Assembly (NCBI GenBank): GCA_002205965.3 | Contig: NADL03000669.1 | Location: 744,001 to 808,000, forward strand | Source of the DNA: Kappaphycus alvarezii | Taxonomy: Eukaryota; Rhodophyta; Florideophyceae; Gigartinales; Solieriaceae | Length of the DNA: 64,000 nucleotides | Direction of reading: 5' to 3' | Shown: positions 11,751-22,021 of the stretch, piece by piece | Layout: each line of letters opens with the position of its first letter | How positions within the stretch are numbered: the stretch's first letter is position 1 | Program-made: the position numbers and the translations under genes | The notes under the pieces: generated by a model | The model's input: only the letters and a program-made list of their open reading frames with translations | What the model was told of the DNA's origin: nothing | Database searches by the model: none

Positions 11751-12650
11751 TTAGTAGCTGTTAAGTAAATTGACTGTTGTTTTCTCCCTTCTGTTGTCTT
11801 CTTTCGGTAATGGAACGGAGCTGAGAGGGGCCAATTGGAGCTTAAACTTAACCCCCATATCTTCTCTGGAGAAATAAGTTAGTATTGTAGAAATCAAAGT
11901 TTGCTGCTTCAATAAACTAAAACAATCTTCCTCAACAGAAGTAGATAGCTTCCTCGTTTTGAGTGTCCCTTTGCTTGCAATGCAAAAGGAAAATAAATTC
12001 CCTTCAAATAGCTTCAGTTTTGCGGGTATGGTAAAGTACTGTTCCAAATATCGTTTCCAATTGAGCCATTCCACCTTCGTTGATGGAATGAAAATTTTCA
12101 AATGTGCACTATTTTCAATAAGTTTCATCATGTTATCAGGGCAAAGTGTGTCACTTTGCCGAAACTTTCTTTTGACATTTCCGAAGGCGCCATCACAGAC
12201 ATTGTTTGCACGCTTCGCTATTAAAATGTTGAGAACAATACTGTCCTTGTATCCTGAAATAACTCTACAAGCTAAATACCATAGGAGGTATCGATTTTTA
12301 TTCTGCCCGCTGCAATTGTATGCATGCAGTTTTAGATACCCTAATGCAGCAATTGCAGAGCTTTCCCAGAGTTTGTTTAAAACTAATTGTAACTTAGAGA
12401 TGACAACGTTTGCCGTCTTTTCATTCGGCCAGTGGCCTTCAGGTAGACCAAAAATATAATTCGTAGATAGAATGCCACATGAAACATCGAAGATGTTAAA
12501 CTTGAGGCCAGTTATATAGTGAAGTTGGTCAGGCTCTTTCTGCATCTTGGGAAACAAGAACTTCTCTGCGAAATCAAAAACTAAATATATGAACCCACCT
12601 GGATCACTTGAAAAGTCTTGCTGGCATTTTTTATAGTGCCTGAACTCCTA
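11751..12650 (-). pseudogene. Transposon-associated NCSGQNKN-motif protein, C-terminal part
   Basis: The minus-strand frame is open from about 12650 to 11751. It contains, in order, FIYLVFDFAEKFLFP, then GLPEGHWPNEKTANVVIS, then AYNCSGQNKNRYLLWYLACR, and then ANNVCDGAFGNVKRK. This succession is typical of an uncharacterised, transposon-associated family found in oomycetes, algae and animals (I believe the domain now numbered DUF7869), usually written D-N-C-x-G-Q-N-K-N with a later C-D-x-x-F-G-x-[IV]-K-R. I infer an RNase-H-like DDE nuclease. The aspartate expected before NCSGQNKN is tyrosine here, so activity is doubtful. The first methionine-like codon used by a naive ORF call is TTG at 12557, but homology begins earlier. 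A stop at about 12651 blocks the frame upstream. Confidence 0.6.
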
Positions 12651-12660
12651 CCGAGCTTCT

Positions 12661-13435
12661 TTACGGTGCTCCAACAGAAGTTTTTGGAGCTTTGGTAGAG
12701 AACATCCGTGGGCCGCTTTGTAGATAGAATAATCTTTGACGTAGTGCAGGTATCGCAAATGTCGCTTCCACTACTGGCGATACGACATCCATTCGATCTA
12801 GTACCGTAAGAATAAAGTATATGAGAGCGGCTGTTCCGGTTTTGATAATGAAGGCTCCATGGTCATTAGCCCCGACATTATGTTTTCCCATTGAGAAACA
12901 TACATATCATGCACCTTGAATTGAGTAAATTCAATAGATAAAAGACGCATAGGTGATTTTTTGCAGATCCATGGCCCGAAGGCATTCTAAAGAGTGCAAA
13001 GAAGCAGTGACTTTAGAAATGCTTCAACAAATGTCCTTTGTACCCCAAACTTACCCTTTGTTGAGTGCTATGATTGGTATTGTAGAGAGTTGGAACCGCG
13101 AATGCAGCGACTCGGAGCGCATGGCGTTGAATAGTAGCTGTCTATAACTCAACGACTGCCACAAATGCACTCCTGCACACTTTTCTGCCCATAGTTGCGT
13201 AGAAAATGGTCGTTCTTCCTGTACGGTTCGGTGTTTATTGACCTCTTCGCTTTCTGTGAGGAGCACGGCTCTCTGTTAGAAATTCTTCGGTTACGTTAGG
13301 AGGGGCAGCCACTGCAAGTAGCATGTTGCGAACAAACTCACACTTATCTACTTCACTAAAGGTCTTGTACTGGTTGACAATGGCTTCGATAGAAGGTGAG
13401 AAACACAAAGGGTCGCATGTGCATGATGCTATCAA
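12661..13435 (-). pseudogene. Upstream remnants of the same NCSGQNKN-motif gene
   Basis: Minus-strand segments 13435-13235, 13266-13051 and 12891-12661 lie in different frames but follow the order expected for the N-terminal part of this family. They comprise a start with clustered cysteines (ASCTCDPLC), a middle piece with EKCAGVHLWQSLSYRQLL, which resembles the conserved cysteine-plus-hydrophobic block before the nuclease-like domain, and KHNVGANDHGAF...ALIYFI, which resembles the H-G-N...V-x-F-I block. The segments together with 11751-12650 would make one gene of usual size for the family, broken by several frameshifts. Each single match is weak, so this is an inference from order and strand. 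Confidence 0.35.
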
Positions 13436-16400
13436 GTTTTTTTAATGGGTAAGGACGGCAGGAGGTGCTGGGGAGGCGTGGTTGTAGGATTCGGAGGGGA
13501 CTAGAGCTGTATTGGTGATAGGAGAGGGAGTGGGGGAGATGAGCTCATCTTCAGGGACGTAATGACCCTCTTCAGTAGAGTCTGTAGTCTGGATGCTTGA
13601 AGCTCCGTTAAGGCTGCGGTTTTCATCGGCAATGTCCGAAGCGAGAAAGTTTTCAATGTCTATGACGACTGTTAGGGACAGACGTTGCCAATACTATTGC
13701 TGTCGTCCGGAAAACGGTTTATTTTCAATTTATCAGCCTCACTCTTCGAGTTCTAAAAATAAACTTGAAATGTATGGTTGGAGAAGGGCTTAGAGCGATA
13801 GAAACCTGTAAAATAATTTTTTAAAAAAGTATACAGTATTTTTCAGCTCGTTGAGAGCAGTAAGTATGTTTAATAAAATGAAAATATTGAAAATGGCCAC
13901 AAAGCACTCTTTTTTTGAAGCTTACTCATATGAGAAAATTATTTGAAACATGAAAAAAACACTAGCAAACCTGGTCTTCACTGAGTTAGAATTAGCCTCG
14001 GACTAACATTAACATATCCGCAAGCGTCCATCCATTCCTTTCGTCCTGCAGCGGATTCCTCGGTCCCAGTTATGCATTTCCGCAAATCTATTTTGAACTT
14101 TCGCAATTTCAATGAGTGGGGCTCATTCGGTGACAACTTTTGACAGAGCCGAATTTCACGCCAAAGATATAATTTTCCCAAAGCAAACACCTTTGAAAAA
14201 GCTTCCAGTCTCAGTAAATCGAAAGAAAGCCGGTGATTTGGTATTCTTTACGCATGATCTTAAATTAGAAACACCATCTTTGACAAAGGCAAATAGTTTA
14301 TGTCTTATCTTTAACTTTTCCAAATGTTCTACAAAAATGTCATGTATTTATTCCCCCTATTTATCATCTCACTGAATGCCAGGTGGGCTCTTTTCTGCTC
14401 GAAATTACCATGCAGGTCGTGCGCCATAATATAAAAAATATCTTCGCAGAAACGACTCATTCAGAGATCGAACTATATAGAAACTGATTCTAAATCGGTT
14501 AACCTGAGCGTTGCAATTTCTTCCAAGACCTCCTGCGAAATGCTGTAATGTGGCGATGAAAGAATTTTTTCGATCCGGAATGGACAAATTAGGGTTCAAG
14601 AAGTGGACATATGAGCGAGATTCTGGGTGATCTACAAATAAGAAAGGATTTCAAGCTTTCGGAACCAACACAATTAGTCTGTCGATTACCTCTCGAGCAC
14701 GATCTGAGTTCAGATTATATTTCTGGTGTCTATCAATGTATCTTTTGATTTTCTCTTGTTTCTTTTTTTCCTCTTTCGGCATTTAAAAGCCTTCAAATGC
14801 TTTGAGAATGTTTTTTTGGTTGTCCTTCAAATTTAGATGAAGAGCATTTGTTCCAGTTGTTCCATGAAGCTTCATAAATCTTCTGTGATACATTTTATTG
14901 TTTGAAGATGGAACCGCGTTGCATGGTGCGACAAAATGCATTTGAACGTAGTACTATCGAGATTTTTTGTAAAACACCTTTAAATTTGCCACTTTTAGTC
15001 ATTTTGTTGATGTGAAAAGTTTGACGAGCAAGAGTAAGAATCTCCGGTGCAGATCTGTTGGTGAGTACGGCCACTACGTCGTCTTCTTTGATCTTGATCT
15101 CTCCTTGGGGGTATTGAGATGCTATGCTTGATCTAGGAAAAGGATTTAGTCTCGAAGATACGCGGTGGAGCTTATGTGGGAGGTTAAGCGCACACGAGAA
15201 GATCGTGTTTGAGGCTAGCTAGGTTAAAACGGCAGCTCGAAAACAAGGTTTATATAGAACTAGAGATAGATACATAATAAAGGAAAATGAAGTCCAACAG
15301 TAATGAATTCAAAGGTTTTACCGTAAAACATTCCTGACGGTATCGTAATTAGCGCTTTCAGAATTGTAGTCGACAGGAGTGACATGCTCTGAAAAGATGT
15401 AAGACGTACATTGGTCCAGGTATAATGGGAAACAAGGCAGCTATTGATTGGTAAAGAAGTGATATAATATCTCAGTGTGCAACTCGCCCGAAACTATTCC
15501 AAGTGTACCAACGGGATTAAACGCTGGGTTCAGAACTGTATGGAAAAGTGTAATAACAGCACAGTGCCTAGTAGCCCTGGTTGTAAAATTACCGGTGGAT
15601 TTAATCTACAGTACAGTAGATGCAGTAAACTAGTGTAAATCTGTAAGCCTCGTGAGGTGAAATACAACAGCTTAGGTTCGCGGATGAAATAAACTGTCGG
15701 ACACAGTCTGCGTTTATGAGAAAGTAGTGGTAACGTAATGGTCAAATTGTTGGTGCGTTTAATGATATGTTCCCAAAAATTTAATGCTGCAAGTGAGGGC
15801 ATGGGTGCATTACATTTTTTTGGTACTAACATGCACTTGGATACATATTACGTACCGGTTCTGATTTTGTTGAATATTCTCAGGCAGGTAAATGTCTAAT
15901 GTACCTGTTCATATATCGTTTCGTGAAACGTATCCCCCAAGCCTGTTTCAGTCCCCATTTATGCTCCAATACATTGTTTTGTAAGCACAGTACAATTCCC
16001 GCCAATTCTTAAAAGCATCACAAATACTTTTTAATCTCAATTGACACGCTGATAACGTTACTTCCGCGCTATTCAGTACTTAATGCCACAAATAGGTTAA
16101 TATAAACTTTTTTCACAGCATTGTGGTCAAAAATTTCACCACTAATGCGGAAACAGGCAAACAAGATAATCAAATTAAGTAGCACTAGAGCAGCTCTGGA
16201 AGCACTCAAAAGGCGAATTGCATTCAATTTGCTCAACCAAAGTTTTCGACACACGGCATTATTGAGCAGACAGAAATGTCACATGGTACCCTTTAGCAAA
16301 TGAAGGCGACTAAGGACGCAAAATATTGATCTACAATTTTATAGCTTCCTAACATATCAAAAAGTGTTTCAGGGGTGAAAACTACCACTGCAGAGGCATT

Positions 16401-16788
16401 AAATGCCGAGAAGTTCCTGAATAGAGCAAAAATCGGTCTCACAATCGGCAATGAGGTGCTTATAACTGTTGCAGAGCTTTTTCGTATTAGATTGATAATT
16501 TCTATCCCCTTCCACAGATATAATGTATATGTTTACACAATTGCCTACATTGGATTATGATTTTACGTTAGGACTTCAGACTCAAGTCGTATTCGAGCAT
16601 TAAATTTATGGTTGAAATCACGCCGCAGCATTTTCGTACCTTTTTTGTTCGAACTAAGATGGCCGCAATGGGTGCCTCACGATCACCGCATACAGAATGC
16701 AAAGATTTTGTAACACAGCTAAGAGCTTAGAAGACTAAATAGTCAGGTAAAAGGCCTTTGAATATATAAGTGCTAGAGATGATACAAC
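13436..16788. other. Gene-poor stretch with a degenerate coding-like patch
   Basis: No recognised gene. On the minus strand between about 15130 and 14640, two abutting frames read as coding-like, lysine-rich protein. One begins IASQYPQGEIKIKEDDVVAV, and the other contains KLHGTTGTNALHLNLKDN and then IKRYIDRHQKYNL, with stops between. I cannot assign a family; it looks like another decayed element gene. Remaining ORFs (14112-14375 +, 15530-15832 -, 16069-16303, 16375-16560 +) show nothing recognisable. Confidence 0.3.
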
Positions 16789-17285
16789 TTGAGTTGCTTC
16801 CAAAAAGAAAAACAACAGATTACTGTGTCAGACAGTGGGCAAAATTTCGCTATGGATGACATATTGGCGTTTCATAACAGTATCCCATCCTATATGAGGA
16901 GTCGATATCCCAGAGTATTTCATTTCCAAATAATATACCACAGCTACGAAAATAAGGCCCTGGTAAAAGAAAACACAGATAATTACATTCATGTTAAAAA
17001 GCTGAGAAAGAACCTTAAATTCCGCTGCAATAGAACCATGCTTTCAGAAAAAATCCTCGATTTGTCTGTGGCTTGGATGAATGATGTGAGTGGATAATTT
17101 TGAAATTAAAAAAGATTTACGCTGACTCGAAAGAGAACAATACAGGTTTTCGTTTCTCAAAAAGGAAACAAAATGGAGACTACTTGATGGTGGTCAAAAT
17201 TTTACCAACTACCGGAGACATTTTGCCTCTTTTCTTATATTACATCGTAAAATGTGATGAAAAGCAGGTTCAGATTTCTCAGTGA
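16789..17285 (+). other. Possible pogo-like (DDE_1) transposase trace
   Basis: Two adjoining plus-strand frames (16789-17097 and 17100-17285) form a coding-like patch. The second contains KKIYADSKENNTGFRFSKRK followed by NGDYLMVVKILPTTGDILPLFLYYIVK. That spacing resembles the first-aspartate block and the following N-R-E-x-V-T-x-x-x-x-x-x-A-x-G-x-x-L-P-P block of pogo/jerky-type DDE_1 transposases, but the match is poor. It could equally be unrelated degenerate sequence. Confidence 0.2.
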
Positions 17286-19142
17286 GTATATTTGGAAAGA
17301 TGAAGTTGCATACTAACGTAGACTACCCAAACAAAATGGATTGATGGTATAGCTTTACTTTTGAAACCAAAACGGCTTTAGTACGTCATTTTTTTTTCCT
17401 TTGAAGTTATCAATAATTTTTGGGACATACTTGAAAATTTTTTTGACTGTAAAACAGCCCTGTTCCTGTTAAACGAACAAAAATCGCGATGAAGTTTCAA
17501 AATGCTCGCCAAAGTTACTGTTCCAAATATAGAGGTTTTACATACAGCTTCGCGATACCATAATACACTTCTACAGTCATGTGATAACAGAGAAATAAAG
17601 TTTTGTCAACCATTGGTTAGCGGAACTCGGAACTTAATTTGAGGGAAGTCTCTGGTGGACTTTTCTACTATGAATATGAAAATGAAAATGATTCTCGGGA
17701 TGGATTTCTTTTGTTCTTTGACAAGAAAGGGGTTGCGAATTACTTTCTCACTGTGCATTCGTGCCCTTTGGGCTATGTATATTTAGAGCTGTTCAATATC
17801 TCCCGAAGCGGGGGTCGCATAATCCCAATAACCCAACAATCTAAGTTGCGACGTCGGATAATCTACGTTATTTGCGACGCCGTGTTATCTAACTGATTGA
17901 ATTCGATTAACTCGATCTAAATCAAGCTATTATTCAGGAAAGCGGAAGAGATACTATTACAGTCGATTCAACTTTCTAAAAAGCGATCTCTTGTGCAGCT
18001 GGTTGGCCTTTAGACCTTACTTTTCATGTGATTGATCTTGAGCAGCGCGCACGTCGTCCTTGCTTCCCGTAGGAAAGAAAAAGAAAAAATAAGAAGGAAA
18101 CGGAAAGGAAAAGACAAACAGAGCAACGAAAGAGACGCACTAGGCATTTCAGAGCGAGAAAATAACTTGTATTTTTAGAAAATTTCCCCTTATCCTATCC
18201 TTTCTCGACTCGGTCTTTCGACGATAAGAATTGTTCCGTTTTGCTATCGCTTCGGAATAGTGGAGGTGTAGTCATAAAAGGGTTGTTTTTTCGAGGAGAT
18301 CTCGGGAGATCAGTCGTTTCTTACCGTTCATAGCTTCCCTCTGTGGTTTCCCAAGAAGTTGAGTTCAGGCCGAATATCTTTTTATGAGGGCTCTAAGTAA
18401 AGCCTTTTATATTCGTTTCTACCTTCCCCTATAATTGCGTACTCGTCTTTTTCTGATTCGCTTCTAAGTACGTTTTACAGTCTACCCTTACAGAGAGATA
18501 AAGCAAGTTATTAAAGGTCCAGAGGTATAATGTTCTATTAAAATGAGGTATTACTGTACATGTTGAGATAGGATGATTTTTTTCTACGATTTTCGCTGCA
18601 TTTAGTGAGGTCAGCAGGTCAAAAAGGGGCGAAATTCCCTGCGGAAGGGGACCATGGGGTTGATGGAAGTGATGTGCAAGAAGTTCGTGTCGCATGTATG
18701 CCTTTTTGCAGGCTGTTATTTGATTTCCCTTACTTTTCAGTCTCGGATTTGGTCAAGCGCTACTAATATACTGTATAGTATTCCATTTTCCAGCAGCGTT
18801 TAGTAGGCGTACCAGGAGGTGAGTTGGACATCAAAGCTAAGTGATTTTTGTCTACAGTACAGTATAACGAATACAAATGCTCGAACTAATCAATTGTTTA
18901 ACCGCCAAAAAGTTCAAATTCATATACAGTACATGCTGTACTGTCAATCAATCCACACGTGGGACAAATTATTGGTCGCAATCAAATGTACTGTACTTGT
19001 ATCATGCCTCACTGTGCTTATATCGGGTCTGGTGCAGTTAAGTGGACGAGTGTCTTATGGCATTAAATTTACACTTTGTACAGTACATTTTACTGTACAA
19101 AGCTGCAACTCGATAAAGAAATTGATGATTGACCTAACTAGG
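17286..19142. other. Gene-poor stretch before the composite element
   Basis: Short ORFs only (for example 17639-17896 +, 18819-19178 +), none recognised. A purine-rich run lies at about 18071-18135. Copies of the TACAGTAC/GTACTGTA word begin here (18851-18866, 18924-18942, 19078-19098). Confidence 0.4.
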
Positions 19143-19204
19143 CTAGTGTCCAAAGAGCAAGCAAATGTACTCATATGAGTACAGTAATGTACTCATATGA
19201 GTAC
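19143..19204. repeat. Left inverted end with two 16-bp palindromes
   Basis: The end begins CTAGTGTCCAAAGAGCAAGC. Two perfect copies of GTACTCATATGAGTAC follow at 19167-19182 and 19189-19204, six bases apart. The order matches the right end read in reverse. The paired palindromes are plausible transposase-binding sites. Confidence 0.65.
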
Positions 19205-19323
19205 AAATGATTGTTCGAAATTACCTAGATTTTTTTAATTAAAATTATACACTGGCACGCTGAATGGAGGAAATTTAATGCGTTCAGTATCTACTGTGGA
19301 CTGCGCACGTCCTAACTATACGG

Positions 19324-21549
19324 TTAAGATCTAACCGGATGTACTTCGTCGTCCGTGCGCATCGGTGCTCGGGACAGGATAGCTTCGGCGATGGAGGACC
19401 ACAGGGTGAAACTCAGTCGCTGGTAGATACGGCGGCGGACAATGCCAACTGTCGAGTGACACTTGGACGCGATCCGCGGAACTAACTCCTCGATAAATGC
19501 AATAGTTCCAGGGGAAGGGGCACCTAGGGAATCAAACGCCAGAGGTCGAAACGTGAAGTTCGGCGTGTAAGGCGCAGAAGATGGGCCAGTCGATGGAGCG
19601 GGGAGTCGTCGGGCGATGCTGCGTTCCAGGGTTGTAACCTTGTCGCGGGCCGCCAGTTCAGCAGCGCCTCCGGCAGCCTGGGTCGCCTTGGTGCGAACTG
19701 CGGCCTTGAACGGTGAAACGACGGTGATGTCACAGGCAATGGGGCGCAACGTTGTGCCTTCCGGGGTTGGTGGTGTTTGTACAAGGATATCGGCGGGGCG
19801 GAGCTCAGTGCCCGGGACGAGGAACGGAACCTCTTGCCGAGTATCCAGACCCGCGGCGCGGGTAACGTGCGTCGCAATCGCATTACATAGCGAGTTGTGG
19901 CGGTGACGACGGCCGAAACCAGGGCAGCAGAGGTCGGCGGCGTGATCCCCGAGGGTGTCCAAGGGGTGGTCACAGTGGTGGCAGTTGAGGGCCATGGAGT
20001 CATCATACACTGGCAGTCCGAGGTGACGGCGGAGCATGGTCTGCCAGTGTGTAGTGTGGACCTTCGTAGCTGCCGTGGGATGAGCGAAGAGAAACGCCGC
20101 AGCGGGGCTGCGGCGGAACGCTAGGCCACGGATGCGATGTCGAATGTCGGCGTCGCTATGGGCGGTCGGGTTTGGGGCATTCTCCCAGGAGTAGTCGTGC
20201 CAATGTACTCTTGCCCGCGCCTCATGCTGCACCCGTTTGAGAAGGGTTAGTGTGTTGGTGGGTGAAGCAGCTACAGTTGGAGGGTCAAGGGTGGAAAGGT
20301 CGACTATTCCGGGGATGGAGAGGGCGAAACGGCGGAGAGAAGGCCCAGCCTGACGGAGGAGGAAGGACCGGTCGCCGCGGTAGCGGCCAGAAGCTAGTGC
20401 ACAAGCACGCGGCGTGGCGTATGCGGAAGTTCGCTGCCGTGCGGGCGCAGCATCAATGATGCTGGCGGCGGCAGCGCCGTGGAGGCACGAGGCGATGCTT
20501 TCGAAGCCCTGGCCTCCGAGGTGCATGGGGAGGCACACTTGGTCCCAGGTTCGGTCCGTGAGAGCTATGCCGTGTAACTTTTCATATGATGACCGTTGTA
20601 GATCATCAAATTCTTCAGCGGCGGACTCTGCTAAGCGCGGATCTGAGAGCTTGAATGCATGCGATAGGAGGCATGCAGAGGCACAGATCCGGTGCATGTG
20701 GAACCGGGCGCGGGCGTCGCGGACCAGCAGGAGGCGGTCCAGGGTACGGCGGCACTGAGCAATCTTAGACCGGAGAAAACTCTCCGTGAACGTTTTGTTC
20801 CCAATGGGGGCCCCGAGAAGCGGAAAGCCGTCCCGCGAGCATTCGGCGAGAGGGAATTCCGCTAGGAGGGCTGCTCGATCCGGCGGCATGACGTGAGGCC
20901 AATGTATGCGTGTCTTCCGTTGGTTGACGTGGAACCCAACCGTGGGACCATCTCGGGCAAGGAGCCGGAGCGGCTGACGGATGGCGCCAAGGTTCCCGAC
21001 GATCGTGCCGTCATCGGCGTACCATTGGCAGAGAGCAATGTTGGGGATCTCAGCAACCCGACGGATGAGGGGTTGAATCGTTAGCGAGAACAACAACATG
21101 CTGGCCGGGTCACCCTGTTGGGTGCCCTGGGCACTTGGTATGACGGTGCGATCCCGGTTCGGGACAAGCAATGGCGGTTGCATTCGGCCATAGATCATGT
21201 TTGCGAAGCGGGCTAGCGAGGGGGCGAGCATTGGTAGGTGGTCCAGCATAGACTGCCGATCAACGCGGTTAAAGGCGTTGTTGGCGTCTATGAGGACCGT
21301 GGCGACGTTCGGGGTGGCGGAGAAGCGGCGTGGTGTCGTGCGGGTGTCGTGGACAATAGAGTCCAACCCGGCTTTAACACCATTGGCCGTCTGATGCGGC
21401 GACAGAACCAAGAGTGAATCGGCTATTGCGGCGGGGAGCAGTGCCTTCGTCACTATCCTGCGAAGCACAGACCCGATGGCGATCGGGCGGACCTTGTCGG
21501 GAGTCGGCTGCAGCGGGAGGAGCGTCGCCGCTGCAACGAGGGGAAGCAC
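19324..21549 (-). CDS. Reverse transcriptase with C-terminal nuclease-like region, 5'-truncated retroelement
   Basis: The 741-residue frame contains RT motifs in order: RPIAIGSVLRRIVTKAL (21-37), the palm aspartate in VLIDANNAFNR (85-95), QGTQQGDPASM (141-151), the catalytic WYADDGT (176-182) and GFHVNQRKT. The C-terminal third has a cysteine/histidine knuckle (HHCDHPLDTLGDHAADLCC). It is followed by E-V-P-F-L...RPADILVQ...ACDITVVSP, the arrangement of a restriction-like PD-(D/E)xK endonuclease as in RLE-type non-LTR elements. The frame stays open upstream of the nominal start to about 21634, where a TAG lies, so no true start is present and the element is 5'-truncated. An A-rich tract follows its 3' side (19231-19241). 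GC content is far above the flanks, suggesting a separate origin. Whether it is still translated is doubtful. Confidence 0.85.
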   Translation of the reverse strand: MLPLVAAATLLPLQPTPDKVRPIAIGSVLRRIVTKALLPAAIADSLLVLSPHQTANGVKAGLDSIVHDTRTTPRRFSATPNVATVLIDANNAFNRVDRQSMLDHLPMLAPSLARFANMIYGRMQPPLLVPNRDRTVIPSAQGTQQGDPASMLLFSLTIQPLIRRVAEIPNIALCQWYADDGTIVGNLGAIRQPLRLLARDGPTVGFHVNQRKTRIHWPHVMPPDRAALLAEFPLAECSRDGFPLLGAPIGNKTFTESFLRSKIAQCRRTLDRLLLVRDARARFHMHRICASACLLSHAFKLSDPRLAESAAEEFDDLQRSSYEKLHGIALTDRTWDQVCLPMHLGGQGFESIASCLHGAAAASIIDAAPARQRTSAYATPRACALASGRYRGDRSFLLRQAGPSLRRFALSIPGIVDLSTLDPPTVAASPTNTLTLLKRVQHEARARVHWHDYSWENAPNPTAHSDADIRHRIRGLAFRRSPAAAFLFAHPTAATKVHTTHWQTMLRRHLGLPVYDDSMALNCHHCDHPLDTLGDHAADLCCPGFGRRHRHNSLCNAIATHVTRAAGLDTRQEVPFLVPGTELRPADILVQTPPTPEGTTLRPIACDITVVSPFKAAVRTKATQAAGGAAELAARDKVTTLERSIARRLPAPSTGPSSAPYTPNFTFRPLAFDSLGAPSPGTIAFIEELVPRIASKCHSTVGIVRRRIYQRLSFTLWSSIAEAILSRAPMRTDDEVHPVRS

Positions 21550-21636
21550 AATGTCCGGGAGTTCCCCCCGTGCGAGCCGGGAAACGAGCTGTGTCAGTAA
21601 TCCTTGAAAACTAACTTCCCCTAGCTATAAAAGAAG

Positions 21637-22021
21637 TAGTTTCATCCTAATTCACAACAACCGCTGTGGCTTAATGGGCTTCAAGTAAAGAATGAACAAA
21701 GAAATCGTGAGTCCGACTCACTGCGCTCCTTAGGAGGGCAAAAACTTCCTTCAGGAAGGTCGACATTTCTGCGACAGCTGCTACCTCAGTTTGCCTTAGC
21801 GCGCCCACTTGAACATGAGCAGAGGGTTTAATTCACTGATCACTCATAAAGGGGAATAACGCCATAGGTACGTATGCTAATTCCGCAAGTCAAACGACGC
21901 GAATCAGAAATGTAGGCGGCTATAGTCAACGACTCAATTTTTTTCATTTTTACTCATTCAGCCTGCATAAAATGTAAGCGTAGACAAGTAAACATCACTA
22001 TAGAGTAGTCTAAAGCATCTT
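21637..22021. other. Spacer between the retroelement and the transposase stop codon
   Basis: About 385 bp of AT-rich sequence, probably the 3' untranslated region of the piggyBac-type gene interrupted by the retroelement. No ORF or RNA gene was recognised. The exact insertion point and its target duplication could not be placed by eye. Confidence 0.35.

Noticed and set aside
21660..21740. A tRNA-like patch with GTGAGTCCGACTCAC
   Set aside because: The loop is too short for a T-arm and no cloverleaf forms.
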